Origin: Paguma larvata
Lineage: Eukaryota > Chordata > Mammalia > Carnivora > Viverridae
Length of the DNA: 64,000 nucleotides
Direction of reading: 5' to 3'
Assembly (NCBI GenBank): GCA_030068075.1
Contig: CM057830.1
Coordinates: 28,428,247-28,492,246, forward strand
Positions 45,175 through 55,684 of the stretch are shown here, one piece after another; position 1 is the first letter of the stretch; every line of letters begins with the position of its first letter. Below the pieces are notes generated by a model. It saw only the letters and a list, made by a program, of their open reading frames with translations. It did no database searches and was not told the origin of the DNA. A program made the position numbers and the translations under genes.

Positions 45175-46290
45175 TAATTCCAATCAAGCCTTAATTCTTT
45201 CAAACAAAAGTTACATTTCAAAAAACTTCATATCTGATGAAGATAAAGCAAAATCAGAATGTTAAATTTGCCACCCCAGTTTTTCTTAAGAAAAACTCTT
45301 GATTTCTCTACCACACACAATGAAGAATAAAAAGAGTATGAAAAAGAAGAACATGTGAGATGTTCCTCCAGAAACACTAGTTGAAAGTGAGTGTGGAGCA
45401 TCATAAATGACCAGTAGTGACTGTGGGAGCAATCCTGAGGTTTGCCAAGCTTCAAAATGGTTACTAAATTTTAATAATTTTATAGTAATGATTAGTTTTA
45501 AAACATTTCAGTTTATTGTATCCCAGAGGTTCATTTTATAGCATTGGCCAAACCTTGTTTTTAGTGTTTCCTCATTTGGCGTTTAGCAAAACTGTATCTC
45601 AGGGCCTTCTATTTTATCATTAATGCCCACTGCCTGGGCTTCCCCCTTAAAGGCCAATTAGAAACAAAAGCATTTTCTTTCATCTTTTATATCTGCCTCA
45701 TGTGGTTCTAAGCTCTTAAAGTAAATCTCTCTTTATCAGCTTAATTAGTCCATATTCCTTTATTTTCTTTAATTTTCTTATTGCTCCTATTCAGATAGCA
45801 AGTCTGAAGTACAGATGTCAAATTACTCTGGATCCTACCTGGCTCTTGAATAAATTTGATTCTCTGAGGCAAAATAATTCAAGAACAGGTATTTATGTTC
45901 CTCTAAACTTTTGGTATTTCAATTTCATTCACATGTTTCTCTAACAACACAAGATAGCATACAGTCCTTATTTTAAGTATCTCTTTCTAATCATTACAAA
46001 ATCTACCTCCTTTTCCCAGATGAAAACACAGTCTGGGTCTATGAGCACTAAAATCTTGGCCCAAATTTGGGTAATTAATAAACCAGGTCCCAGTTGAGAT
46101 GATATGGGCAGGTCTTAGACTTGAGCATATGGAAAAGCCACTGAATTCCCAAAGACTGGATTCTCCAGTTTTTTCCTCTTAGCCCTCCATATAATTCAAC
46201 TGCACTTGGAACATTACTTAATTACTCCTGACAGAAAACACATATTGTTGGTCTCTATCCCCCATGGTTCTTTCTGCTTTTGTAAGTATA
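45175..46290. other. Unclassified non-coding sequence
   Basis: No gene recognised. Minus frame 45228-45455 (75 codons) has no motif. Confidence 0.5.
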
Positions 46291-46294
46291 AACA

Positions 46295-46505
46295 TTCGGC
46301 ATTTCCTTCTTTCTCACTGCTGAATAATATTTCATATATAGATCTCACATCTTCTTTATCCATTCATCAGCTGACACTTAGGTTGTTTCCATTATCTTGA
46401 CTGCTGTGAGTAATGCTCCAATAAACATGGGAGCACAGATACCTTTTCAATATCCTGTTTTCATTTCCTTTGGATACATATACTCATAAGTGGGATTATG
46501 TTGTC
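46295..46505 (-). mobile_element. LINE-1, inverted 5' segment of a second twin-primed copy
   Basis: The plus strand is antisense L1: CTGCTGAATAATATTTCATA, TCTTTATCCATTCATCAGCT, CACTTAGGTTGTTTCCATTA, GTAATGCTCCAATAAACATG, CATTTCCTTTGGATACATAT. At about 46506 it flips to sense-strand L1 lying about 100 bases further 3' in the element. Confidence 0.82.
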
Positions 46506-47130
46506 ACATACAAATAGAATCTAAAAAGAATTTAACTTATAGGGCCGCCTGAGTGGCTCAGTCAGTTAAGTGTTTAACTTCGGCTCAGATCATGATCTTG
46601 CAGTCAGTGGGTTTGACCACCACATCGGGTTCTGTGCTGACAGCTCAGAGGCTGGAGCCTGCTTCAGATTCTGTGTCTTTCTCTCTCTGCCCCTCTCCTG
46701 CTCATACTCTGTCTCTCTCTTTCTTGCTCTCAAAAATAAATAAACATTAAAAAAGTTTTTTTAAGCTGAACTCATGAAAACAGAAAGTAGAATTGTGGTT
46801 ACCAGGTGCTGAGGGTGGGAAAAATTGGGAGGTGTTAGTCAAAGGGTATAAACTTAACAGTTAGAATATGAGTAAGTTCTGGGGTTCCAGTGCCTAGCAC
46901 TGTGATTGTATTTAACAGTACTGTATTACATGCTTGAAAGTTATGAAGAAATAGGATCGATTTTAAATGTTCTTACCACCGAAAACAAAGGATATCATGT
47001 GACATGATGGAGGTATTAGCAAACACTATGGTGTGAATCATATTACAATATGTAAGTATATTTAACTAACACATTACACACTTAAATTTATACAATGATG
47101 TATGTCAGTTACGTCTCAATTTTTTAAATA
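46506..47130 (+). mobile_element. LINE-1, sense 3' end of the second twin-primed copy
   Basis: Begins with AATAGAATCTAAAAAGAA and, after the nested SINE, continues TGAACTCATGAAAACAGAAA, GTGGTTACCAGGTGCTGAGG, GTTAGTCAAAGGGTATAAAC, ACTGTATTACATGCTTGAAA and ATGATGTATGTCAGTTACGT, the usual L1 3' UTR order. About 400 bases of L1 remain besides the SINE. Confidence 0.85.
46542..46760 (+). mobile_element. Felid CAN-SINE nested in L1
   Basis: Head GGGCCGCCTGAGTGGCTCAG, TTCGGCTCAGATCATGATCT, TGGAGCCTGCTTCAGATTCT, CT-rich part and tail AAAAATAAATAAACATT. It splits the L1 3' UTR between the aatctaaaaa and gaactcatga words. The target-site duplication is unclear. Confidence 0.95.
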
Positions 47131-47805
47131 ATTCAATATGCACACTTGCCTGCGAAAACAGCAGAAGTTTTCATTTTTTTCCTCTTTTCTCTAATGCATA
47201 AATGCTTGGAAAGCTCAAACACTTGGAAGCCTCAGCTTGTTTTGATATAGGTCTTAACTAGGACTAAATAGCTTTTGCCTTTGATCGTTTAATCCTAGTG
47301 TCAGCAGACCCTGCTTGGTTAAAAGCTAAGCCAGTGTGGGTCAGGATAAGGGCAGCCAGAGTGCCCCATTTTTTATGCTTACTGAGGCCTTTCCTGCCTG
47401 ATCCAGTTAAAAACCTACTGAAATATAAACTGCTGCAACCAACTAAGGTCAAAAGCCCACATAACATATAAAAACATTGAAACCTGTTGCCTTCTGCTCA
47501 GGCTGTGCCAGATGTCTGATTTTTTTTTCCTCCCCAAATATCAGGTCAAGATTTCCAGCCAAAGATCCAAGATGTTAGGATATTAGGTGTCCAAGGAACA
47601 GCATTCCTATTCCCTATATGCATGTTAGAAACTAGTTAAGAGACAAGCCAAAAAAATTGAAAGGAAATGAATCAAAGTACAGTTGAGGCTAAACTGGTGG
47701 CAGCTATAGAGGGATTCCTAAAACTCTTTGTGAATTAGATAAACTTAACCTTAAAGGGTCATAAGGAAGCTCAGATATGGCCAAGCCAAACATATACACA
47801 ATCCT
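47131..47805. other. Unclassified non-coding sequence
   Basis: No gene recognised; a 67-codon minus frame at 47264-47467 has no motif. Confidence 0.5.
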
Positions 47806-48290
47806 GAGTGACCTGGACCTGTACAAGTCTTAGAAGAAAGTAGAGGGGGAAAAACTCCTTGACATCACTCTTGGAATGGTTTTTGGGATCTGATACCAAA
47901 AGCATAGGCAACAAAAGCAAAAATGCACAAGTAGGATTGTGCCACAACTAAAAATTTTCCTGTACACCAAAGGAATCAATAAAATGAAAAGGCAACCTAC
48001 AGAATGGGAAAAAGTATTTCCAAATCACGTATCAAGCAAAGGGTTAAATCCAAAATACATAAGGAACTCCTACAACTCAATAGCAAAACAACAACACAAC
48101 ACCAACCAAAAAGCGCCATAAAAACCTGATTAGAAAATGGGCAAAGGACCTGAATACATTTTCCCAAAGACATACAAATAGCCAACAAGTATATGAAAAG
48201 GTGCTCGACTTCACTAATCATCAGGGATATGCAAATCAAAACCACAATGAGATATGACCTCACACCTGTCAGAATGGCTATCACCAAAAA

Positions 48291-48344
<54 letters not shown>

Positions 48345-49120
48345 CTGGTGAGGATGTGGGGAAAAGGAACCCCTTTCCCACTGTTTTCTCACTTTTGGTG
48401 AGAAAGTAAATTGATACAGTCACTATATAAAAGAGAATGGAGTTTCCTAAAAAATTAAAAAGAGAACTACCAGTCAATCCAGCAATCTCACTTCTGGGTA
48501 TATATCCAAGGGAAATAAAACCACTAGGTCGAAGAGCTATCGATACTCCCATATTCATGGCACCGTTATTTGCAATAGCCAATATATGGAAACAACTTAA
48601 ATATCTGTCAACGGAGGGAAAGATAAAGGAAATGTGTTTTATATACCAAAAGAATATTATTCAGCCATGAAAAACAGGAAATCCCACTGTTTGTGACAAT
48701 ATGGGTAAACCCAGGGAAGCTATGTTAAGTGAAATAAGCCAGAGAGACAAAGATGCAAAATACTGTAAGATGCACTTACATGAGGAATCTAAAAACAAAC
48801 AAACAAACAAAACGCAATGCTAAACTCACAGTAATGGAGTAGAATGGTGGTTACCAGAAGCTGAAGTTACAGCATGAGGAAAAATGGGAGATAAAAAAAC
48901 ACTAAAACCAAGTAAAATAATGATTTCCAGAGACTGGGGGTAGGGGTTATGGGAAGATATTGTTTAATAGGTACAGAGTTCCAGGTTTACAAGACATGGA
49001 TGGTGATGATGGCTACACAGTATGAATGTACTTAATACCACTGAACTGTACACTTAAAAATGGTTAAGATGGCTCATTTTATATTGTGTGCAATTTTACC
49101 ACAGTAAAAATTTAGGAAAA
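47806..49120 (+). mobile_element. LINE-1 ORF2 C-terminal region and 3' UTR
   Basis: Sense L1: GTCTTAGAAGAAAGTAGAGG, GATACCAAAAGCATAGGCAA, AATGGGCAAAGGACCTGAAT, ATGCAAATCAAAACCACAAT, GCTGGTGAGGATGTGGGGAA, CCAGCAATCTCACTTCTGGG, GAATATTATTCAGCCATGAA, then 3' UTR words GGTTTACAAGACATGGATGG and CACTGAACTGTACACTTAAA. The frame 48437-48670 encodes [20 protein letters not shown], clearly the ORF2 C-terminal motif. Several frameshifts and an internal GA microsatellite make it inactive. Confidence 0.93.
48293..48342. repeat. GA microsatellite inside L1 ORF2
   Basis: About 25 uninterrupted GA units between ACCAAAAATAC and GTGCTGGTGAGGATG, a site where L1 normally has a short A-rich linker. It breaks the ORF2 frame, and the minus-strand L/S runs in overlapping ORFs come from it. 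Confidence 0.98.
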
Positions 49121-49854
49121 AAATGTGAAAACAGTGTCAACTGAAAAGTTCTCACATAAAATTCTTATTTGATATTTATTATGAAACCTATTTTTCTATT
49201 CATGACATTAGCAAGTGCACTAAACTAACTAGGAACCTTAGTTTTTGACAGTATGGACACTATCAGAATGCGGCCCTGAGGAGAAAAGAAATTCATAAAT
49301 GAAAAACCTTCAAAAATTATAAAAAGAGAATACAAGCATCCCATTTGGGGAAAAAAAACACAGGAAATTTTAATATGGAGAAGCTATTTTTAGAATAGTA
49401 AATTTGGGAAAATGAACTTTTCGTTAAATATCTTCTGGAAAATGGACATTTGGCCATTTGACCTCCCCACCCCGTGAGCTGTGTTTTAGCAACACTTACC
49501 TCTATCACTTCCTCAGGTAGGTTGAGCTCCTACTTGCTTTTCCCGTGGTCTGAAATTTTCTTTCTCCTTTTTTGACTGAAAAGTTCCTATGCATCCTTTG
49601 AGTCACAGTGAGCAACTCCAGAGCCTATATAATTTTCAATACAAGAAAAGAACATAGTGTTAAAATATCATGAGGTATACTGAAATGTAATGAACAAAGA
49701 TACATTTTCAGAAAGTATTAGCAAACTTTTAAAGGCTTTATTATATAAAAAATTATATAAAATTAGCAAACTTTTAATGTCTTTATTATATGAAAATGTA
49801 TTTAGTTATATAAAACTGTAAGAAACACTAAGTCCCCTTATTTAAAAATGATTA
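49121..49854. other. Unclassified non-coding sequence
   Basis: AT-rich. Short duplicated text, attagcaaacttttaa...tttattatat, occurs at about 49717 and 49762, a local direct repeat of about 35 bases. No gene recognised. Confidence 0.5.
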
Positions 49855-50380
49855 AGAATAGGAAAGTAACCTAAAAGAGTATGCAGTGACTAATTAAAAA
49901 ACTATTCAGGGATGCCTGGGTGGCTCAGTTGGTTAAGCATCTGACCCTTGATCTCAGCTCAGAACTTAATCTCAGGGTCGTGAGTTCAAGTGTCATGTTG
50001 GGCTCTGCTCTGGGCATGAAGACTACTTAAAAAAAAAAAAAAAAAGAACTATTCAATCTTGCTATTGATCAAAGATATGCATATTAAAAATCAGTGAGAT
50101 TCCAGGTTTCTTCTACTAAATTTACAATACTTGTAAAATGCTCATATTAATACTGCCCAGAATACAGTGAGAAAGACATTTTGATGCACTGTAATATGAA
50201 TGTAAGAGACTGGTAAAAGCAATTTACTAATATATATCAAGTGTCTGAAGTAAATCCTAACTGGTGATTCAATTATTTGGCTTTCAATAATCCCTTCAAA
50301 AAGAAAGAGAAATGAACAGAGCACTATGTATAATAGTTAAAAACTGGAAATGGTCCCAATTAACATTCTTCAGAGTCACA
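49855..50380 (+). mobile_element. Old LINE-1 3' fragment interrupted by a SINE
   Basis: On both sides of the SINE: CTATTCAATCTTGCTATTGA, AAAGATATGCATATTAAAAA, TCAGTGAGATTCCAGGTTTC, then ACTGGTAAAAGCAATTTACT, TAATAGTTAAAAACTGGAAA and TGGTCCCAATTAACATTC. This follows the 3' end of old L1ME-like elements. Highly diverged. Confidence 0.5.
49909..50045 (+). mobile_element. Short older-type CAN-SINE
   Basis: Head GGGATGCCTGGGTGGCTCAG, TTGATCTCAGCTCAGAACTT, ATCTCAGGGTCGTGAGTTCA, TGTTGGGCTCTGCTCTGGGC, then gaagactacttaaa and poly-A. It lacks the GGAGCCTGCTTCGGATTC block and CT tract, as in the older carnivore-wide subfamily with a tail right after the tRNA-related part. The flanks AACTATTCA (49900 and about 50047) are a 9-base target-site duplication. 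Confidence 0.93.
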
Positions 50381-50904
50381 AAGCAAAATCTGTACCAAAA
50401 TTCAGTTTTCTATAAATCTTACACTTTAGAACAAACTAAACAAAGGGATTTGGAGCAACTTTCACCTAGGTTGAACTTTTAGTATATGGGTTACCAATTA
50501 TTTAACATATTATAATTACTATTTATAGAAATTCTGACTGGTGGGCATTGATGTATTTTTAAACACAGGGTGTGGGGGAGCTTAACTATTCTAATAGGCT
50601 TTCTAAAGTGAATTCAGGTATAATTTAAGGAAGTGCAGAAAATATTGGTTAGTTTTCCTACAGTCTGACAGCCTTTCTAGAAATCAGTATCAAAATATAG
50701 GAAGAGGGTAGAGAATTTTATGTTCAATCTTTTAATATTAATCTAAATGTTTACATACTTTGTGAGAAGGCAAGAAATATAAATTCCAATTAATTTATAG
50801 GTTATTATATCAATGCATTGATACTTTATATGAATATGCCAACACAATTTACTCCAAACAGTTCTTTTTCTGCAGAAACAAAATATCTTGCAATTGGACA
50901 AAAA
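50381..50904. other. Unclassified non-coding sequence
   Basis: AT-rich; no gene or repeat that I can support. Confidence 0.5.
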
Positions 50905-52562
50905 GTTTAAAATTATTATTCACACAAAAAGAACAAAGCTGAAAATAACACAATTCCAAATTTCCAGATATACTACAAAGCTTTAGCATCAAAATAGTAT
51001 GGTATTGGCACAAAAACAGACACATAGATAAATGGAACAGAATAGAGAGCCCAGAAATAAACTTATGCTTATATGGTCAATTTATCTATGGCAAAGGAGG
51101 CGAAAATATACAATGAGGAAAAGACAGCCTCTTCAACAAATGGTTTTGGGGAAACTGAACAGCTACATGCAAAAACTGGACCATTTTCTTATGCCATACA
51201 CAAAAATAAACCCAAAAATGACTTTAATGTGAGCCTTGAAATCATAAAACTCTTAGAAGATGACATAGGCAGTAATTTACATCATCTGTAGAAATGTTTT
51301 ACTAGATGTCTCCTGATGCAAGAGAAAGTAAAATTCAACTACTGAGACTACACCAAAGTAAAAATCTTTTGCACATAGAAGGAAACCATTAACAAAACAA
51401 AAGGCAACCTACTAATTGGGAGAAGAGATGTGCAAATGATATATCTTATGAAAGGTTAATATTCAAAATATAAAAAGAATTTACACAAGTCAACACCAGA
51501 AAAACATTTCAATTAAAAATAGGCATAGGACCTGAGTAGACAGTTTTCCAAAGAAAACATCCAGATGGCCAACAGACACGTGAAAAGAGGCTCAACATCA
51601 CTCATCATCAGGGAAATGCGAATCAAAACCACAATGAGATATCACTCGGAACAGCTAAAACCAAAACCTAAGAAATAATAAGTGTTGATGAGGATGTGGA
51701 GAAAAAGGAATCCTCATGCATTGTTGGTGGGGATACAAATTGGTGCAGCCACCGTGGAAAACAGCATGGAAATTCCTCAAAAAATTAAAAATAGAATTAC
51801 CACATGATTCAGTAATTCCACTACTGGGTAATTACCAGTACTTTGGTAATTACCCAAAGGAAACAAAAATATCAATTTTGAAAGGTATATGCACCCCTGT
51901 GTTTATTACAGCATTATTTAGGGTAGCCACGTTATGGAAGCAACCCAAGTGTCCATCCACAGATGAATAAAGAAACTGTGGTGTGTATGTGTGTGTAATA
52001 TACAATTAAATGTTACTCAGCCATATAAAAGAATGAGATCTTGCCATTTGCAACAACAGGGATGGACCTAGAGGTTAAAGTTCTAGTGAAATAAGTCAGA
52101 GAAAGACATATACCACATGTTTTTACTCATATGGAGAATTTAAGAAATAAATAAATAAAAAGAAATAAAAAACCGATTCTTTTTTTAATATGTATTTATT
52201 TTGAGATCACAAGTGGGGGAGGGAAAGAGAGCGGGGATAGAGGATCCAAAGCGGCCTCTGCGCTGACAGGCTGACAGCAACAAGCCTAATGCGGGGTTCG
52301 AACTCATGAACTTCAAGATCATGGCCTGAGCCAAAGTCGGACACTCATCCAACAGAGCCACCCAAGTGCCCCCAAACGACATTCTTAAATACAGAGAACT
52401 GTTTGTTGCTAGAGAGGAGGTTGGTGGGTGAAGAGGAGAAATAAAGAAAATCAAGAATACATTTATCTTGCTGAGCACTGAATAATGTATAGAATTTTTT
52501 ATTCATTATATTCTACACCTGAAGCTAACACTGTATGTTAATTATACTTCAATTAAAAAGAT
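50905..52562 (+). mobile_element. LINE-1, 5'-truncated, relatively well preserved ORF2 C-terminus and 3' UTR
   Basis: Sense L1 from AAAAAGAACAAAGCTGAAAA to the carnivore-type 3' UTR end CTACACCTGAAGCTAACACT, TGTATGTTAATTATACTTCA and aattaaaaag. The frame 51716-51970 encodes [20 protein letters not shown] and later STDE, closely following the ORF2 C-terminal consensus ([23 protein letters not shown]...KCPSTDE). Frames at 51032 and 51073 cover neighbouring ORF2 text in two different registers, so frameshifts exist. About 1.45 kb of L1 remains without the SINE. Confidence 0.95.
52181..52372 (-). mobile_element. CAN-SINE nested antisense in the L1 3' UTR
   Basis: The plus strand shows CTTTTTTTAATATGTATTTA, AGGATCCAAAGCGGCCTCTG, GGGGTTCGAACTCATGAACT, ATCATGGCCTGAGCCAAAGT and AGAGCCACCCAAGTGCCCCC. 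Flanks AAACCGATTCT (52170) and AAACGACATTCT (52373) suggest a degenerate target-site duplication. Since it lies in a preserved L1, the SINE is younger than that L1. Confidence 0.95.
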
Positions 52563-55237
52563 AATAAACAGTTAAGGGTATATACATACTCTGACCACAG
52601 AAAGACTGAGGTAAACTTACAAAACACACATGATTCTCATTTCACAAACTTTGCTAGACAAGGTCTGTATTTTCTTAGAACTCACATTAAATCTAACTTA
52701 CACTCCACATCCTATAGTGTTACTTGTAATTTCAATCCCAGTCAGTATTGGGAATCCCTAAAACCTTACCCCTTCTGTGACTGCTTCCTACTCAGCATTG
52801 TATAAAGGTTTCCAGAAGGACAATTAGGAAAGTCTCTGTTTACTGGTCCACATGCTGAGATGCCCATATGCTAAGTAAGCATGGCTTCTTGGTTTTGTAT
52901 AGCTTAACTGAGTCTTGCACTTATGATGCATGAAATTTGATAAAAGCTATAGCCAAGGCACAAGGGTCAGCCTATTTGTACCAAGCAGTCATCTTCCTTC
53001 AACAGAACCAAAAGTGGAGTTATTAAGTCTCACTACTCAGACAACTTAACAACCTCAATTTCCTTCCTGCATCTCTCTTTGCTACTTTCAAAATTATCAT
53101 CTTTCTTCCCTCTTTTCAAGAAGTTTAGTCTTTAGAAAAACAAAAGCCAGGACTATTGTTTTGTTTCCTGTTGAGAGAAACGTATCATGAGTTAAGGAAG
53201 CAAGAAAGATTGACTTTTCCTAGAACAGAGGAGTAAAACATGAAGAAAGCATAAGCTAATTAACTCAATAGCTTTAACCGGCATTATTTCAATGGATGTC
53301 TGAGTGCCATATAGTTATTGTGTGACTTGAACAAAAAGAATTTTGTATAATTGGAGAATATTTTTTCCCAAAAACATGTTTAGATTATGCATCAAAGAAA
53401 TAGCAATAGCCCTGAAAGTCTGAAATAAGTGCAGTATCCAAAGTGTTTCCTAGAAGATGAAATGATGTCAAATGATATCTCTACCTGTAAGTAAAACAAG
53501 TATATGTAATTCCTTATTTCTGGAATTATCTCTGGCCACCCCACCCCCAGGCTCCCTTGGAGCCTGATTTGCTCCCATGTTGGGACATTAATAAAGCAGA
53601 CGTCACACGCTCATTTCTATAGTACTGTGTCTGGCTCACTTCATCCACTAATTAGTAAAATGTCACCAACTCTACTCCCAAAGGGACCAGTTAATTTGTT
53701 CTATCCCCATTGCCACAGACTGTACCATTCATCCCAGTCATTCTACAGTCAGCATCACTGGTCACAGAAGGGAAGAGACCAGAGAAGAAGAAAGAACAGG
53801 AAATAAAAAAAAATCCCTCAAAGTATCATGCATTTCCCAAGAGTGAAGAGGTGGTATCAATCCAAGGGCAGAGCTCCCTTTTGTTAACTCCCAGCACAGA
53901 TCGTCAGTCGATCTAAACTAAGTATCTCAATAATATTCCAGAAAAAAAAATACTTCTTTAAGTAAAAATTTGCAATTCCATTTTGAAGTTTCTTTTGCAT
54001 TTGTACCACAACTCAGACATTAAACTGACAGAAACAATTCAAACTCTGTAAGTTGAAGTTACAGTTATTTACACAGCAGGAAAACCAAAAGTCATGCTGT
54101 GAAGCTCTTGGTTCAATAGTAGTAAAGCTGGAATTCCTTTCCCACCTCCTCACACTGAGGGGACATAGGATTCCAGGTCCTCTCCATTCCCACAGATCAA
54201 GTCAACACATCATTACAAGTGCCCAAAAATGTTTGATTGAAATATTTTAAGAAGTTTCACCTTGCCAGTATTTTATTTCACATTTAGATGGAAAACGTAT
54301 CTTATGAATAAAGACATGTTAAAACGTTTATGTCTTACATGAAAACAGAAATAGTGCTAGTAATTTTACTTATATTTGAAATAGACAGATTCAGAAATAC
54401 ATTTTCATTGGTTTCTGGAAACAATTTGTTTTCATTATCGTTGCATAATTAGAATTAGAAGTTAACTATCTTCTGACTAAATGTCAGTATCTTCATGTCA
54501 TGTAAGATAGAAAGACTAATTTCTTATCACTAGATAACTTTCACTGTCAGTGGTTACTTATTACTTTTAAGTTAGAACATCTCATAAAAGTAATACATTT
54601 AATTTTATCAATAAATATTCACCTGATTTAGAAAAGGATATCAACTTGCTACTTTAAGAATTACTCATTTTTTAAAAGTCCTTTCAAGGCACCTGCCTGA
54701 TGATTGGTATAATAAAATGTCTTCTTTTTTAGCAGTCCAAAGATAAAATGTCTTAGATAAACTACACTGAGCTTCATATTTAAGATGAGGCAGCAGTTTC
54801 TTAAGATAATTATCCAAGTTTCTTCTTGAACGGTACAAAATATCTTTGCAACTACCAGGAAGATATTTTTACATAACAGGGATAACTTGTTGTTTTAATT
54901 AAATGTTACCTCACCTCATTTTAACTATGAGTTTAGAAGTTACTGTGTTATTAAAAAGTCTTTGAAATGTTTGTAACTAAGAACAGAAACAAATTAAATT
55001 TAGAATAAGAATGATTTCCTTAATTTTTCCTTCTTGCTTTCATTTAGTCTAAAACATTATTAAACTTTTGTAAATACTTTGATTTAACCTATCTAGGACC
55101 TTGTTACTTTATCATCTAACCCTCATTATCTTAATGCAGGGGGGAAATTTTTTAGCAATTTCTTTTTATCTTGCTAACACATAAAGTTTGCCGTCAGTTA
55201 TTTAAGAGCGATCTCCAGCATGTCAGCAATATGTATT
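52563..55237. other. Repeat-poor unclassified stretch
   Basis: About 2.7 kb with no recognised gene. Frames 53710-53916 (68 codons, K/E-rich) and 54053-54250 (65 codons) show no domain. A few words near 53620-53650 (TATAGTACTGTGTCTGGCTC) resemble antisense L1M but are too short to call. Confidence 0.5.
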
Positions 55238-55443
55238 TTCTTTTAATATTTATTTATTTATTTATTTTGAGAGAGCGCACAAATGGGCAGGGGCAGAGAG
55301 AGAGAGGGACACACAGGATCCAAAGCAGGCTCCAGGCTGAGCTGTCAGCATAGAGCCTGACACGGGGCTCGAACCCAGGAACTATGAGATCATGACCTGA
55401 GCCGAAGTCAGACTCTTAACCGACTGAGCCATTCGAGTGCCCC
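55238..55443 (-). mobile_element. Felid CAN-SINE, antisense, first of a tandem pair
   Basis: The plus strand runs from a TTTATTTATTTATTTA tail (several TTTA units) through AGGATCCAAAGCAGGCTCCA, GACACGGGGCTCGAACCCAG and TGAGATCATGACCTGAGCCG to CTGAGCCATTCGAGTGCCCC. Its head abuts the tail of the next SINE within about 6 bases. Confidence 0.96.
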
Positions 55444-55449
55444 GAAAAA

Positions 55450-55660
55450 AATTGTTTTAATGTTTATTATTTATTTTTGGAGATAGAGACAGTGTACAAG
55501 CAGGGGAGGGGCAGAGAGAGAGGGAGACACAGAATACAAAGCAGGCTCGAGACTCTGAACTGTTAGCACAGAGCCTGATGCGGGGCTCAAACATAGAAGC
55601 CACAAGATCATGACCTGAACCGAAGTTGACACCTAACCGACGAAGCCACCTAGACTCTCC
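55450..55660 (-). mobile_element. Felid CAN-SINE, antisense, second of a tandem pair
   Basis: From AAAATTGTTTTAATGTTTAT through CAGAATACAAAGCAGGCTCG, CTGATGCGGGGCTCAAACAT and CAAGATCATGACCTGAACCG to GAAGCCACCTAGACTCTCC. The head is more mutated than that of its neighbour. A separate 14-base poly-T follows at 55671-55684. Confidence 0.95.
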
Positions 55661-55684
55661 TAAACATGATTTTTTTTTTTTTTT

